Source of the DNA: an uncultured delta proteobacterium
Lineage (GTDB): Bacteria; Myxococcota_A; Polyangia; Polyangiales; Polyangiaceae
Direction of reading: 5' to 3'
Assembly: GCA_903892415.1 (NCBI GenBank)
Contig: CAITIQ010000347.1
Location: forward strand, 1-35,522
DNA length: 35,522 nucleotides
Below the pieces are notes generated by a model. It had not been told where the DNA came from. It was given only the letters and a program-made list of their open reading frames with translations, and made no database searches. Within the stretch, counting starts at the first letter, position 1; the number at the start of each line of letters is the position of its first letter. Both the position numbers and the translations under genes were made by a program. Of this stretch, positions 7,558 through 15,980 are shown one piece after another.

Positions 7558-8517
7558 ATGGTCAACTCCACGTGGAGTTGGCTTTTGGCGTTCAATGCCG
7601 TGGCGGCGGCCGAGCATTTACCGACCGCCGCCCAGACTTTGGGGGTGGTGCCCTCGGCGCTCTCGCGCTCCGTCCGCGCGCTCGAGCAAGCCTTGGCAAA
7701 GCCGTTATTCATCCGCGAAGGCGGCACGCTGCAGCTGAATGCGGATGGGCGTCGGCTCGCGGGCAGTGTGTATCGCGCCATTGAACTGATTCGACGAGGG
7801 TTGGGCAGCCTGCAGACGGGGGCCGGGCACACTCTACGCATCAGCGCAGCGGTTGGCGCGCCGTATGCCGCAGTGGCGGCGGATATTCAGCCGCTCATCG
7901 GCTTCGAGCGCTGGAACATCAAGCTCCGCAAAAGCACGACGACCCAGGCCGTGGCCCGGCTTCTCGATGGTAGCTTGGAGGTTCACTTCACGACCCAAAG
8001 GGTGGCCGCGCAAGGCTGTGTGAGCACGTACATCGGTTCGCTGCGACGCAAGGTGTACGCGCCCAGCTCGCATCCGCTGCTGCAGGGCGAAAGTTCGCCC
8101 AGCACCGAACAAGTTTTGGCCAGCGCGTTCGTTGCGCCTCGGGCGTTACGCAAGCTCGGTTCGGCAGGCAAGGAGCCGCTTGCACGAGCAACCAACGTCC
8201 ACGGTTTCATCGCTCGAGACGAGCTAGCCCTGACCTTGGTGCTGAGCCAAGATCTCATGGCGGTGCTACCTCAATGCGAAGCGCAACCGTTCGAGAGAAA
8301 GGGCGTCCTGCGCGAGGTCGAGTTCGCCACCATTCGAGCGCTTCCGCTCTTTGCCGTTTGGTGTCCAGAGCGCGCCAGCGCGGCGCGCGTCGAACCGCTG
8401 CTCGAGAGAGTGCAGCACGAACTAGCGGCTTCGCAACGAGCATCGGCCAAAGCGGGACGACCCGTCGTCGGCGAGTGGCTTCGGCAGGCGACAAGCTTTG
8501 TGAGAGTGGCCAATTAG
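7558..8517 (+). CDS. LysR-family transcriptional regulator
   Basis: A DNA-binding regulator of the LysR type. The N-terminal winged helix-turn-helix reads LLAFNAVAAAEHLPTAAQ, then LGVVPSALSRSVRALEQAL and KPLFIREGGTLQLNADGRRL. It is followed by a linker helix and a periplasmic-binding-protein-like ligand domain to about residue 290. I prefer ATG 7558 (319 residues) because family members begin about ten residues before the first helix. ATG 7513 would add 15 residues (MKKTPVAG...). Neither start has a clear Shine-Dalgarno. A perfect 18-bp palindrome lies directly after the ATG at 7558. The 3' end overlaps a TPR gene in another frame, so the two are probably co-expressed. The ligand and targets are unknown; the upstream spike operon is in the same direction and could be a target, but nothing shows it. 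Confidence 0.88.
   Translation: MVNSTWSWLLAFNAVAAAEHLPTAAQTLGVVPSALSRSVRALEQALAKPLFIREGGTLQLNADGRRLAGSVYRAIELIRRGLGSLQTGAGHTLRISAAVGAPYAAVAADIQPLIGFERWNIKLRKSTTTQAVARLLDGSLEVHFTTQRVAAQGCVSTYIGSLRRKVYAPSSHPLLQGESSPSTEQVLASAFVAPRALRKLGSAGKEPLARATNVHGFIARDELALTLVLSQDLMAVLPQCEAQPFERKGVLREVEFATIRALPLFAVWCPERASAARVEPLLERVQHELAASQRASAKAGRPVVGEWLRQATSFVRVAN
7563..7580. promoter_or_regulatory. Perfect 18-bp palindrome at the LysR start
   Basis: CAACTCCACGTGGAGTTG is its own reverse complement, starting 2 bp after the ATG at 7558. It could be an autoregulatory operator or, in RNA, a 7-bp hairpin with an ACGT loop near the start codon. It also encodes residues NSTWSW, so coding constraint must be weighed. 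Confidence 0.45.
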
Positions 8518-9566
8518 CAGCGGGTGAACTCGCGTACCGCCATGCCTATCAAGAGCGTGGCGAGAACAATTCCAATGACGACTTCGCACGATACGCAGAG
8601 CGCGTTGCGCGGCTGATGCTCGTGCGGGGTCGCTACCGTGAAGTCGTGGAAGTCGCGCTGCTAGCATTGGGGCGAGAGAACACTTCGCCCATGTTGGCGT
8701 CACAGCTCGCCGCCAGTATCTCCATGGCCCGCTCCTCCCAAGGCCGACTCCCAGCAGCCCAAAGTTGGGCCGAGCGCGCCAGCGAGCTAGCTTCGCTCAG
8801 GGCTCCTGTCGAGGAGCAGCAACGAGCGAGGGCCTACCTTTGCCGATCCATGGGGAACTTGCTGATGGCTACAGGACTATCGGCGCGCGCAGCCTTCGAG
8901 TTCGAACGCGGGCAGAAGCTATGCCAAACGTTAGGGGATGCGTGGGAGCACTCGATAGCTACTTATAATTTGGCAGAAGCGCGTGCTCGACTGAGTGAGT
9001 TTGAACAAGCTGAACACCTGCTCGACCGGGCGTTGCGCGAGAAGGTGGAGTTGGGAGACGGCTGGGGGCAGGCGCATGTTCTCTTGCTCCACGTAAACCT
9101 TCTCTTGGCGACCGGGCGCGCGACGAGCGCGACGGCGCAGCTCAATCAAGCGCGTCACCTCGCCAAGGAGTCGAACGACAGCAAGCTTCTGGCATCGATC
9201 GAGCTTGCCTACGCGTCCGATGCTCTGTCGCGAGGAATCGTCTTGGATAGCTTAGAAGCCGCGCGCAAGGCGCGAGCGTTCGCCGCCCAATCAGACTCGT
9301 CCTCGGCACGGGTGCGCAGCGAAACCATGTTGGCGATCGCGGCGAGTCGCGCGCAGAAGCCGAAGCTTGCGATGAAGGCGGTGCAACGAGCGCGCACGAT
9401 AGCGCGCAAGGCGAGTGTGAGCGCGCAAGACCGAATGCTCGCGCTGACGGCCTGCGGTGACGTGCTTGGTCGAAGTCCCAGCTGCTACAGAGAAGCAATC
9501 GAAGCTAGCTTGCTGAAGGACCAACTCGACCCGCTCATACGGGTGCTCTTTCCGCAAGCTGGGTGA
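8475..9566 (+). CDS. TPR-repeat protein overlapping the LysR gene
   Basis: About 363 residues of stacked helical repeats of TPR type (patterns such as GQLAAGELAYRHAYQERG, LGDAWEHSIATYNLAEARARLS, GDGWGQAHVLLLHVNLLLATGRATSA and SARVRSETMLAIAASRAQKPKLA). TPR arrays bind protein partners. No signal peptide, membrane helix or catalytic domain is seen. The open frame runs upstream to 8274, but the Arg/Ser-rich segment before residue VASAGDKL looks like a frame shadow of the LysR gene. GTG at 8475 is the first start that gives a TPR-like N-terminus, with a 43-nt overlap with lysR; the Shine-Dalgarno there is poor, so the start is uncertain. The overlap implies co-translation, and the protein may sense or relay a signal for the regulator. 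It converges with the ECF sigma gene, with 17 nt between the stops. Confidence 0.7.
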   Translation: MASAGDKLCESGQLAAGELAYRHAYQERGENNSNDDFARYAERVARLMLVRGRYREVVEVALLALGRENTSPMLASQLAASISMARSSQGRLPAAQSWAERASELASLRAPVEEQQRARAYLCRSMGNLLMATGLSARAAFEFERGQKLCQTLGDAWEHSIATYNLAEARARLSEFEQAEHLLDRALREKVELGDGWGQAHVLLLHVNLLLATGRATSATAQLNQARHLAKESNDSKLLASIELAYASDALSRGIVLDSLEAARKARAFAAQSDSSSARVRSETMLAIAASRAQKPKLAMKAVQRARTIARKASVSAQDRMLALTACGDVLGRSPSCYREAIEASLLKDQLDPLIRVLFPQAG

Positions 9567-9583
9567 CGTCGCAGCTCTGCCAG

Positions 9584-10171
9584 CTACGCGAGCCCGTGCT
9601 GCTGGAGATTTCTTCGCACTCCGGTGTAAGCGCGGTGTGCACGCAGCTTGACGGCCCCCTGGGTCGTGCCGATCTCGCTCGCGGCACGCTCCATCGAGTA
9701 GCCGTGAAGCCTCACATACTCAAAGCTCTCCCGAACGATCGGCGTCATTTTCTGCATCGCGTCTTGAATGCAGGCCCATAGCTCATTAGCCGCCATCCCT
9801 TCTAGCGCGTTGGGAGCGGGACTCGGGGCCAGCTCCATCGCAGCTTCACGCTGGCTATCGCTGACCGAAACGGAGCGGGCTACGGCGTCGCGCCGCATTT
9901 CGTCGAGGAACACGCGCCGGGCAATGGTCAAGGCCCACGGCCGCAGCAACGCGCCGCGCCGAAAGCTCGCTCTCGACCGAACGACTCGCAGCAAGGTCTC
10001 CTGCACCAGGTCATCCACCAAGCTCTTGTTCCTCACGCGGCGGAGCAGAAACGCTCGAAGCATCGGCAAAAGCTCAGCGTGAACCTCGGCGAACCGACGA
10101 TCATCGCCGTCGGCGTAGGCGGACATCGCGTCATCGCAACTGGGATCCACAGAACGGTCGGAGAAGCACAT
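9584..10171 (-). CDS. ECF-type RNA polymerase sigma factor
   Basis: An alternative sigma factor of 195 residues that directs RNA polymerase to stress or envelope promoters. Region 2 covers about residues 25-95, with FLLRRVRNKSLVDDLVQETLLRVVRS and RPWALTIARRVFLDEMRR. Region 4 covers about 135-190, with MTPIVRESFEYVRLHGYSMERAASEIGTT and VKLRAHRAYTGVRRNL, the usual helix-turn-helix for the -35 element. ATG 10171 is taken; an internal ATG at 10126 would drop 15 residues of weak conservation. No anti-sigma factor gene is adjacent, which is unusual because most ECF factors are paired with one. The neighbours are a convergent TPR gene and a divergent Ser/Thr kinase gene. Control by the kinase is one option known for some ECF groups, but here it is only suggested by position. 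Confidence 0.88.
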   Translation of the reverse strand: MCFSDRSVDPSCDDAMSAYADGDDRRFAEVHAELLPMLRAFLLRRVRNKSLVDDLVQETLLRVVRSRASFRRGALLRPWALTIARRVFLDEMRRDAVARSVSVSDSQREAAMELAPSPAPNALEGMAANELWACIQDAMQKMTPIVRESFEYVRLHGYSMERAASEIGTTQGAVKLRAHRAYTGVRRNLQQHGLA

Positions 10172-10395
10172 AGCAAGACCCTGGGGAGAACCGACCGCCG
10201 AGGCCGATCGAGACCGCCACCTTCGTCAGCTCCTCGCGATTGGTCCAACGACCATTTGTGGTTGCTTCATTGCCGTTTTGTGAATGCCCAATCGGCGCGC
10301 GACGGCCCAAACCGGGGCAAGCCCCACAGGCGCGTCCGACGCAGAGTGGCGCTGGGACCTCGCGATGAGCCTGAGCAAGCGGTTGCGTCGGGAGG
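10172..10395. promoter_or_regulatory. Divergent promoter region, ECF sigma / Ser-Thr kinase
   Basis: This 224-nt gap lies between two divergently transcribed genes, so it must hold at least two promoters. I could not pick out convincing -35/-10 pairs. Confidence 0.35.
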
Positions 10396-11907
10396 GTGGG
10401 CGGAACTAGTTTGTTGGTGTTGCGCTCAGATCTCCCCACCCAGCCGCCTCCGGAAGAGGACGGGCCGTCGAGTCGGCGGCAGCGGACCGTGTCGTCGGGG
10501 GATCTGGCAATCGAGCCGAGTGCACGCGAATCGAGGCTGTTTGGGCAGCCAATCGAGGGGTTGGACGCCGGGAAAGTGCTCGGTGGGAAGTATCAACTCA
10601 AGCGCAGCTTGGGCAGTGGCGGCATGGGTTCGGTCTGGCTTGCGCACAACACAGCGCTCGACATCCCAGTCGCCATCAAAGTAGTCAAGCCGGGCGGACG
10701 CCAGGACGGTGCGACCGAGCGCGTGTTGCAGGAGGCTCGAGCGGCGGCTCGCATCGATCACCCAGCGATCGTACGAGTTACCGACTTCGGCAGCACCGAG
10801 CTTGGGCATCCTTTTCTGGTCATGGAGGCCTTGAACGGCGAAGACCTCGGGGCACGTATCGAGCGAGAAGGGAAGGCCACTCCAATCGACGCCGTACGCA
10901 CGTTGCTGCCCATCGCGCATGCGCTCGCGGCGGCCCACGAGAAGGGAATCGTGCACCGGGATCTGAAGCCCGACAATATCTTCCTGGCGAAGCTCGAGCA
11001 CGATGCGCTGCAGCCCAAATTGATCGACTTCGGTATCGCCAAGATCGAGATGGCCGCCTCGGATCGCATTACCGGACAGGGAGTGGTGATGGGCAGCCCT
11101 GGTTATCTATCTCCAGAGCAGGCGGCGGGTGCGGATGTCGACGCGCGTTCCGACATCTGGTCGTTTTCGGTGGTGCTCTATGAGCTGCTCGCTGGTGAAT
11201 TGCCGTTTCGCGAGCCGAATCAACTGGCGCTGCTCCGAGCCATCATCCAGAAGGAACCGAACTCATTGCTCGATAACGGCACGGTGGACGCTGGCTTGTG
11301 GAGCGTCCTCGCGAAGGGCTTGGCAAAGGAGCCCGAGCAACGCTGGGAGAGCATCCGCGCGATGGGAGCTGCCTTGGCCGAGTGGCTCGTAGCGAACGGC
11401 GTCAGCGAGGACATTTGCTCGGGCTCCTTGGACTCGATCTGGTTGCGAAGACGCGGGAGTCACCCGGAGAGCGCGCTTGCGATGACAGGTCCGATATCAA
11501 CCTCGCAGACTGCCGTGCTGCAGGTCGAAGCAGAGGCGCGAATCTCAACCGTGCCTGCGCAACCCGGTCGCTCCGGTCTCTCGCTCCCGTTGGCGTTGGC
11601 TTTGCTCGGAGTTGGGGCAGTTGGGATTGGCGTTGGAGTCTACTTTACCCGCGCTGAGCCCGTTCCTCCGAGCGCAACCACAACACAAAGCAGCCCGCCT
11701 TCGGCTGTTGGCTCACACGATGCGCGGCTTGCCGCCCCAACGGTGACGCCGGAGCTTTTGGGAACTGCAGCCTCGAGTACAACCGCTCCCGCAACCAAAA
11801 GCGCGGTACCTTCGCAGCGGGTGCTCACACAGAAGGCCCCCGTACCAACGGCCCTTCCAAAGCCGACCCAAAGTGCCGCTCCTACGCTCAAGAGACCAAC
11901 CTTCTGA
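10396..11907 (+). CDS. Membrane-anchored Ser/Thr protein kinase (Hanks type)
   Basis: The 503-residue product is a eukaryotic-like kinase. A Gly-rich loop (GSGGMGSVW) is at 73-81, the ATP-binding Lys at 95 (VAIK), the catalytic loop HRDLKPDN at 187-194, DFG at 211-213 and SPEQ at 239-242. All catalytic residues are present, so it should be active. A Pro/Ser linker follows, with a single membrane helix at about 397-416 and a short Ala/Pro/Thr-rich outer tail of about 85 residues without a recognisable sensor domain. The N-terminal 60 residues are low-complexity. GTG 10396 is the longest start, but a GGGAGGG run overlaps it, so TTG 10411 or GTG 10417 may be used. The next gene begins inside the stop codon (TGATG), so kinase and TPR/PEGA protein are coupled and probably act in one signalling unit at the envelope. 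Confidence 0.92.
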   Translation: MGGTSLLVLRSDLPTQPPPEEDGPSSRRQRTVSSGDLAIEPSARESRLFGQPIEGLDAGKVLGGKYQLKRSLGSGGMGSVWLAHNTALDIPVAIKVVKPGGRQDGATERVLQEARAAARIDHPAIVRVTDFGSTELGHPFLVMEALNGEDLGARIEREGKATPIDAVRTLLPIAHALAAAHEKGIVHRDLKPDNIFLAKLEHDALQPKLIDFGIAKIEMAASDRITGQGVVMGSPGYLSPEQAAGADVDARSDIWSFSVVLYELLAGELPFREPNQLALLRAIIQKEPNSLLDNGTVDAGLWSVLAKGLAKEPEQRWESIRAMGAALAEWLVANGVSEDICSGSLDSIWLRRRGSHPESALAMTGPISTSQTAVLQVEAEARISTVPAQPGRSGLSLPLALALLGVGAVGIGVGVYFTRAEPVPPSATTTQSSPPSAVGSHDARLAAPTVTPELLGTAASSTTAPATKSAVPSQRVLTQKAPVPTALPKPTQSAAPTLKRPTF

Positions 11908-12944
11908 TGAGTCGCTCCCACGCCCTCCGCAGTCTTCTGCTTGCAACGAGCTTTGCCTGTTCGGCGCTCGCGTTAGACGTTGCGAGCAGCGCCAGCGCCG
12001 ACGCCCCTGTAACGATCACAGAGGCTGAGAAGAAGACGCTCGCGCTCCAGAAGTTCGATCTCGGTGAGAAGGCGTTTGCCGAGAAGCGCTACAAAGACGC
12101 GATCGAGCTTTTCTTGCGCGCCGACGCCATCATCGAGAACCCAGCCTTCGCGTTCAATGCCTCACTGGCCTATGAGGCGATGGGGGACGATTCAGCGGCG
12201 CTCTCGTGGGCGCGTGAATACCTCTATCGCGCGCCGTCCGCCGACGACCGTGCTGCAACCGAAGCGCGAGTCGCGTCGTTCGAGAAGAAGCTAGCGGCCA
12301 AAGGGGTACAGCAACTCACCGTGCGAACGACGCCACGCGGAGCGACGGTACTGGTTGACGGCAATGCGGTTGGAGTAACGCCTTGGACAGGGGATCTGCC
12401 ACCAGGGCTTCACGTGATCGAGTTACGTTTACGTGGCTATCAGGACCAGTCGACGAAGGTGCAGCTCCCGGCTGTTAAGTCGCAACTCGTCGAGATCGGG
12501 CTCAAGGTGGCGGCAGCCGAGCAAACGCCTCCCCTTCCCCTGCGAGAGACGCCCGTTTCGACGCCTGCTCCCCAAGAGAAGCCGCCGCTCACGACGCCTT
12601 CGGAGCCCCGGCCGGCTTGGCTTTTGCCGACCTCGTTGACGGTGCTTGGGCTAGGGCTCGGTGCAGCGGGCGCAGCGGTTGGGCTGGAGTTTGCGCGCGC
12701 GGGGGCCGAAGAGGACGCGCAGCTGGCGCCGATTCAACTGGATGCGGAGGAGCATCTTCAACGCCGGAACGACTTCCGCACCGGCGCACGTGTCGCTGTT
12801 GGGTTCGCCGCTGGGCTTACGCTGCTTGGGTCGGCTGGACTGCTGGTCGACCTGTTCGCGTTCGACGTAGACGATCAAGCAGCTCAGCTCCAAGGGCGTT
12901 GTCTCGGAGATGGCTGCGGGATTTCGCTTAGCGGTGCGTTTTAG
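11907..12944 (+). CDS. Secreted TPR/PEGA-domain membrane protein
   Basis: The 345-residue product starts with a signal peptide (RSLLLATSFACSALAL, cleavage near residue 31). TPR-like helices follow (about 40-130: LGEKAFAEKRYKDAIELFLRA, FAFNASLAYEAMGD), then a PEGA domain (about 135-190: VRTTPRGATVLVDGN, GVTPWTGDLPPGLHVIELRLRGYQ), a Pro-rich linker and two membrane helices (about 239-262 and 296-318) separated by a charged loop of about 33 residues. PEGA domains are associated with envelope surface proteins. The ATG shares its A with the kinase stop codon, so translation is coupled. The likely role is an envelope partner or substrate of the kinase; this rests on operon structure and on a similar pair near 30 kb. 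It converges with the lipoprotein gene 8 nt downstream. Confidence 0.82.
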   Translation: MSRSHALRSLLLATSFACSALALDVASSASADAPVTITEAEKKTLALQKFDLGEKAFAEKRYKDAIELFLRADAIIENPAFAFNASLAYEAMGDDSAALSWAREYLYRAPSADDRAATEARVASFEKKLAAKGVQQLTVRTTPRGATVLVDGNAVGVTPWTGDLPPGLHVIELRLRGYQDQSTKVQLPAVKSQLVEIGLKVAAAEQTPPLPLRETPVSTPAPQEKPPLTTPSEPRPAWLLPTSLTVLGLGLGAAGAAVGLEFARAGAEEDAQLAPIQLDAEEHLQRRNDFRTGARVAVGFAAGLTLLGSAGLLVDLFAFDVDDQAAQLQGRCLGDGCGISLSGAF

Positions 12945-12952
12945 CGAGCTCG

Positions 12953-13963
12953 CTACGGGCAAGCGCTTAGATCGCAGCTATTCGGCCCGGTAAGCGTTGG
13001 TTTGGTGTTGCCACTGCAACTGGCCGTGCAGGCGTTGCCGCCGCAGCTGACGCTGACGTTGTTGCATGCAGACCCGTTTCCACACTCAATCTCGCAGGCA
13101 CCAACAGCGCCACAGACCAGATCGAGCCCGCTGCAGCCTTTGAGACATTGGGCGGTACACGCTTGCTCGCTCGGACAAAGCACGGTGGAGCCGACACAAG
13201 CCGAGGGGTGATCGCAAAGCACGTTGCAGGCGAAGCCCTCGGGGCAGCTGAGGGTGGTGTTGTCGCAAGAGGAGTTGGACGTGCAGTCAATGTTGCAGGT
13301 ACCGTTCTGGCACCCGCCGGTGCACGCCGCTGGGCAGGCACCACCAGTTGGCGGCGGCGAGGTGCCACAAGCGAGGCATTGCCCCGCGTTGCAGGTGCCC
13401 GCTGGACAAGGGGTTCCTGCGGGAGCGTCGGGATGTGAAGGCGACCCCGCGACACAAAGGTCGAGCGTGCAGACATCTCCATCATCAGGAAGGTCGGCGT
13501 TCTGCGTCGCCGAGCTGAGGTTGCCTCCCGCTTGGCAAATAGCAACCTGGCAGTCCCCAGCGACTTGAGCGCTGCTCGCGGCTGGGCTCCCTACGGGCGC
13601 ATCAGCCAGCGAACACTGATTCGAGAGGCATTGCGCTACCTCACAGGCCGAACCGCTCGATGGCGGTGGGCAGTCGGTTACCGAGTCGCAACCGCCAACC
13701 CCACCAGAACCGGCCGCGCCGCCGACTCCGCCGAAACCGCCTTCTGCCCCACCAACGCCGCCGATTCCGCCACCACCGGGGTTCATCCCGGCCGCGCCGC
13801 CACTGCTGGCACCGCCTGGGCGTTCACAGCGTCCCTGACGACACTCGTAGCCGCTGGCACAAAGCCCCTGATCGTCGCAGGTCTTGCCCAATAGCAGCGC
13901 GTCTTCATCGGCTCCCTCGCAACCGAGACAGAGCCCCAAAAGAAGACCTCGCAACCAAGTCAT
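12953..13963 (-). CDS. Cys-repeat, Gly-rich secreted protein, possible lipoprotein
   Basis: From ATG 13963 the 336-residue product begins with MTWLRGLLLGLCLGC, a short hydrophobic leader with an imperfect lipobox (Cys15), so outer-membrane lipidation is possible. The open frame extends to 14029, but the 22 extra residues spoil the leader. Next comes a DDQGLCASGYECRQGRC motif like short myxobacterial Cys modules, then a Gly-rich spacer of about 45 residues (GGxGGxGG). Several CxxGxC-type modules follow, and finally four tandem repeats of about 22 residues with the pattern (V/L)xCxxxxACxxxCxxxxxC. The many paired cysteines imply an extracytoplasmic, disulfide-stabilised protein. No enzyme domain is recognised. 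Such Cys/Gly-rich surface proteins are common in myxobacteria, but their function is mostly unknown. It converges with the TPR/PEGA gene. Confidence 0.75.
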   Translation of the reverse strand: MTWLRGLLLGLCLGCEGADEDALLLGKTCDDQGLCASGYECRQGRCERPGGASSGGAAGMNPGGGGIGGVGGAEGGFGGVGGAAGSGGVGGCDSVTDCPPPSSGSACEVAQCLSNQCSLADAPVGSPAASSAQVAGDCQVAICQAGGNLSSATQNADLPDDGDVCTLDLCVAGSPSHPDAPAGTPCPAGTCNAGQCLACGTSPPPTGGACPAACTGGCQNGTCNIDCTSNSSCDNTTLSCPEGFACNVLCDHPSACVGSTVLCPSEQACTAQCLKGCSGLDLVCGAVGACEIECGNGSACNNVSVSCGGNACTASCSGNTKPTLTGPNSCDLSACP

Positions 13964-14063
13964 CGTGCTCAAAACCCTAAACGTCACGGATTGCCCAGAC
14001 ACAAAGATTACGTTGAAAAGGCGGGGCATCCCACCTGAGGGAACCGAGCCTCACTACCACGGC

Positions 14064-15980
14064 TCACCCCTCGAGCAGCTCGCGAACGGCCCGCAATAGA
14101 TCCTCGGCTAAGAATGGCTTGGCCAGAAAGTCGCTTTGGGGGGTCGTCTGTACGCCTTCGGTCGCAACATAGCCGGAGACGAAAAGCACCTTGGGCAGAG
14201 TCGAACTGAGCGCGCGGATACGCTGGGCGAGCTGCGGACCGTCGAGCAAGGGCATGTGCACGTCGGTAACGAGCAGCTCGATCGGTTGCTTCGACGACTC
14301 GACGAGGAGCAGCGCTTCGCCTGCGCTTGCGGCGATCAACAGCTCGTAGCCAGCGGCTTTGAGGATGCGCGCGGTGAGCTTCCGCACCGGCTCTTCACTT
14401 TCAACCAGCAGCACCCGTTCCGTCGCAAGCTTGGGCAGCTCCTTGTTGCGCGGCAGGGCTTCGGGCGCAGTCTGCTCGGTGGATCGTGGAAACTGAACGG
14501 TGAACGTTGTCCCGCGATCAGGCGCACTCTCGACGCTGATCACTCCCTCACTCTGTTGCACGATGCCATACACGGTCGAAAGCCCAAGGCCGGTGCCGTC
14601 CTTGTTGCCCTTGGTGGTGAAGAACGGCTCGAAGATGCGTCGCTGCGTTGTCTCGTCCATGCCGCAACCCTCGTCCGAGACCCGCAAAAATACCCACGCG
14701 CGGTCATCCTGAAGTTCCTGGGTCGCAATCACGACCTTTCCACCGGACGGCATGGCGTCCCGAGCGTTGAGCACGAGATTCAAGACCACCTGCTCGAGCT
14801 GCCCTCGGTCGCCCTTGATGAGTCCCAGCTGGGGAGCAAGGTTCAACTCGAGCTGCACGTTCTCGCCGATCAAGCGCGCTAGCATCTTCTGCAGATCGAG
14901 CGCGACCTTATTGAGATCGAGCAGCTCCACCTTCTGCGGCTCACGTCGGCCAAACGTCAACAGCTGCTTGGTCAAGGAGGCTCCACGCCGTGCAGAGCCG
15001 ATGACCTCGCGCAAGTCCTCGCGCCGCGGGTCCCCTTCGCCCAGCGACTCGAAAGCGAAGGTGGAGTAGCTCAGAATTACGGCGAGCAAATTGTTGAAGT
15101 CGTGGGCTACGCCGCCGGCGAGCTGGCCGATGGCGTCCATCTTCTGCGACATGCGCAGCTTTTCTTCCGCTCGTCGCAATTCGGTGATGTCCACCATCAC
15201 GCCGGTGACACCAACGGGTTGCCCTTGCTCGAAGATCGGTCGGCTGAGCGTGCGTACATGGTGGATGGCGCCGCTCTTACTGACGGCGCGAAAAAAGGTC
15301 GGCTTCAGCTCCCCTCCAAGCGTCGCCACCAAACTCGCGAGCAGCGCGGGCAAGTCTTCCGGGACGATGAAGCGAGTAAAGGACGCTCCACAAAACTCCT
15401 CAGGAGTGAACCCATACTTCTGAATCGACGGACTGACGTAGGTAAAGTCGCCAGCCTGGTCGAGCGAGAACACGAGGTCCTCGAGGTTCTCGACCAAACT
15501 CCGGTAGCGCTCCTCCGACGCGGATAGCGCAGCAACGGCGGCAAAATCGTCGAAAGCGAGCGCCGCGGCCGCAGCAAGCCCCTCAAGCAGTGAACGCTCC
15601 TCGGTCGTCAAGCTGCGAGCGTCGCCGAACATCACTACCAAAGCGCCGAGTTGGGTTGCCCGCCGAATGGGAGCGATCGCTAGCGTGGCGACTGACGGGA
15701 CCGCCGCGAACGAGGGATGGATCGAGCCGAGGTCCGCTCGTTCGATGACGTGGTGGTCTTGCAATTCGTGCAGCCACGATTGGACAGCCATCTGCCTCTC
15801 GACCGAGAGCGCCGCCCCCTGTTCGCTCAGGCAACGCCCCGCTGGCCCCGTCTCCAGCACAGCCGTGGTCTCGGGCTTTAGCCCGCGGTGGACGGCGGCT
15901 ACCACGATTGCGGCGACCTCCCGGCGATCACGCGCGCTGGCGAGCTCTCGGATCACCTCAACCAGCAATTCACCCGCCAT
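14064..15980 (-). CDS. Hybrid sensor histidine kinase (GAF-PAS-HisKA-HATPase-receiver)
   Basis: A 638-residue cytoplasmic hybrid kinase. Counting from ATG 15980, a GAF-like domain spans about 5-150, and a PAS domain about 155-270 (ERYRSLVENLEDLVFSLD, YVSPSIQKYGFTPEEF). The dimerisation/phosphoacceptor helix has His293 (GGVAHDFNNLL), the HATPase domain has an N-box (NLVLNARDAM), a DEGCGM G1 box and a GTGLGLSTVYGIV G2 box, and the receiver spans 521-638 with the phosphoacceptor Asp573 (VTDVHMP) and Lys in FLAKPF. No transmembrane helix is seen, so it senses an internal signal through GAF and PAS. GTG 16019 would add 13 residues outside any domain. No separate response-regulator output gene is adjacent, so its partner must lie elsewhere. 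It is divergent from the degV gene, with under 100 nt between starts. Confidence 0.92.
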   Translation of the reverse strand: MAGELLVEVIRELASARDRREVAAIVVAAVHRGLKPETTAVLETGPAGRCLSEQGAALSVERQMAVQSWLHELQDHHVIERADLGSIHPSFAAVPSVATLAIAPIRRATQLGALVVMFGDARSLTTEERSLLEGLAAAAALAFDDFAAVAALSASEERYRSLVENLEDLVFSLDQAGDFTYVSPSIQKYGFTPEEFCGASFTRFIVPEDLPALLASLVATLGGELKPTFFRAVSKSGAIHHVRTLSRPIFEQGQPVGVTGVMVDITELRRAEEKLRMSQKMDAIGQLAGGVAHDFNNLLAVILSYSTFAFESLGEGDPRREDLREVIGSARRGASLTKQLLTFGRREPQKVELLDLNKVALDLQKMLARLIGENVQLELNLAPQLGLIKGDRGQLEQVVLNLVLNARDAMPSGGKVVIATQELQDDRAWVFLRVSDEGCGMDETTQRRIFEPFFTTKGNKDGTGLGLSTVYGIVQQSEGVISVESAPDRGTTFTVQFPRSTEQTAPEALPRNKELPKLATERVLLVESEEPVRKLTARILKAAGYELLIAASAGEALLLVESSKQPIELLVTDVHMPLLDGPQLAQRIRALSSTLPKVLFVSGYVATEGVQTTPQSDFLAKPFLAEDLLRAVRELLEG

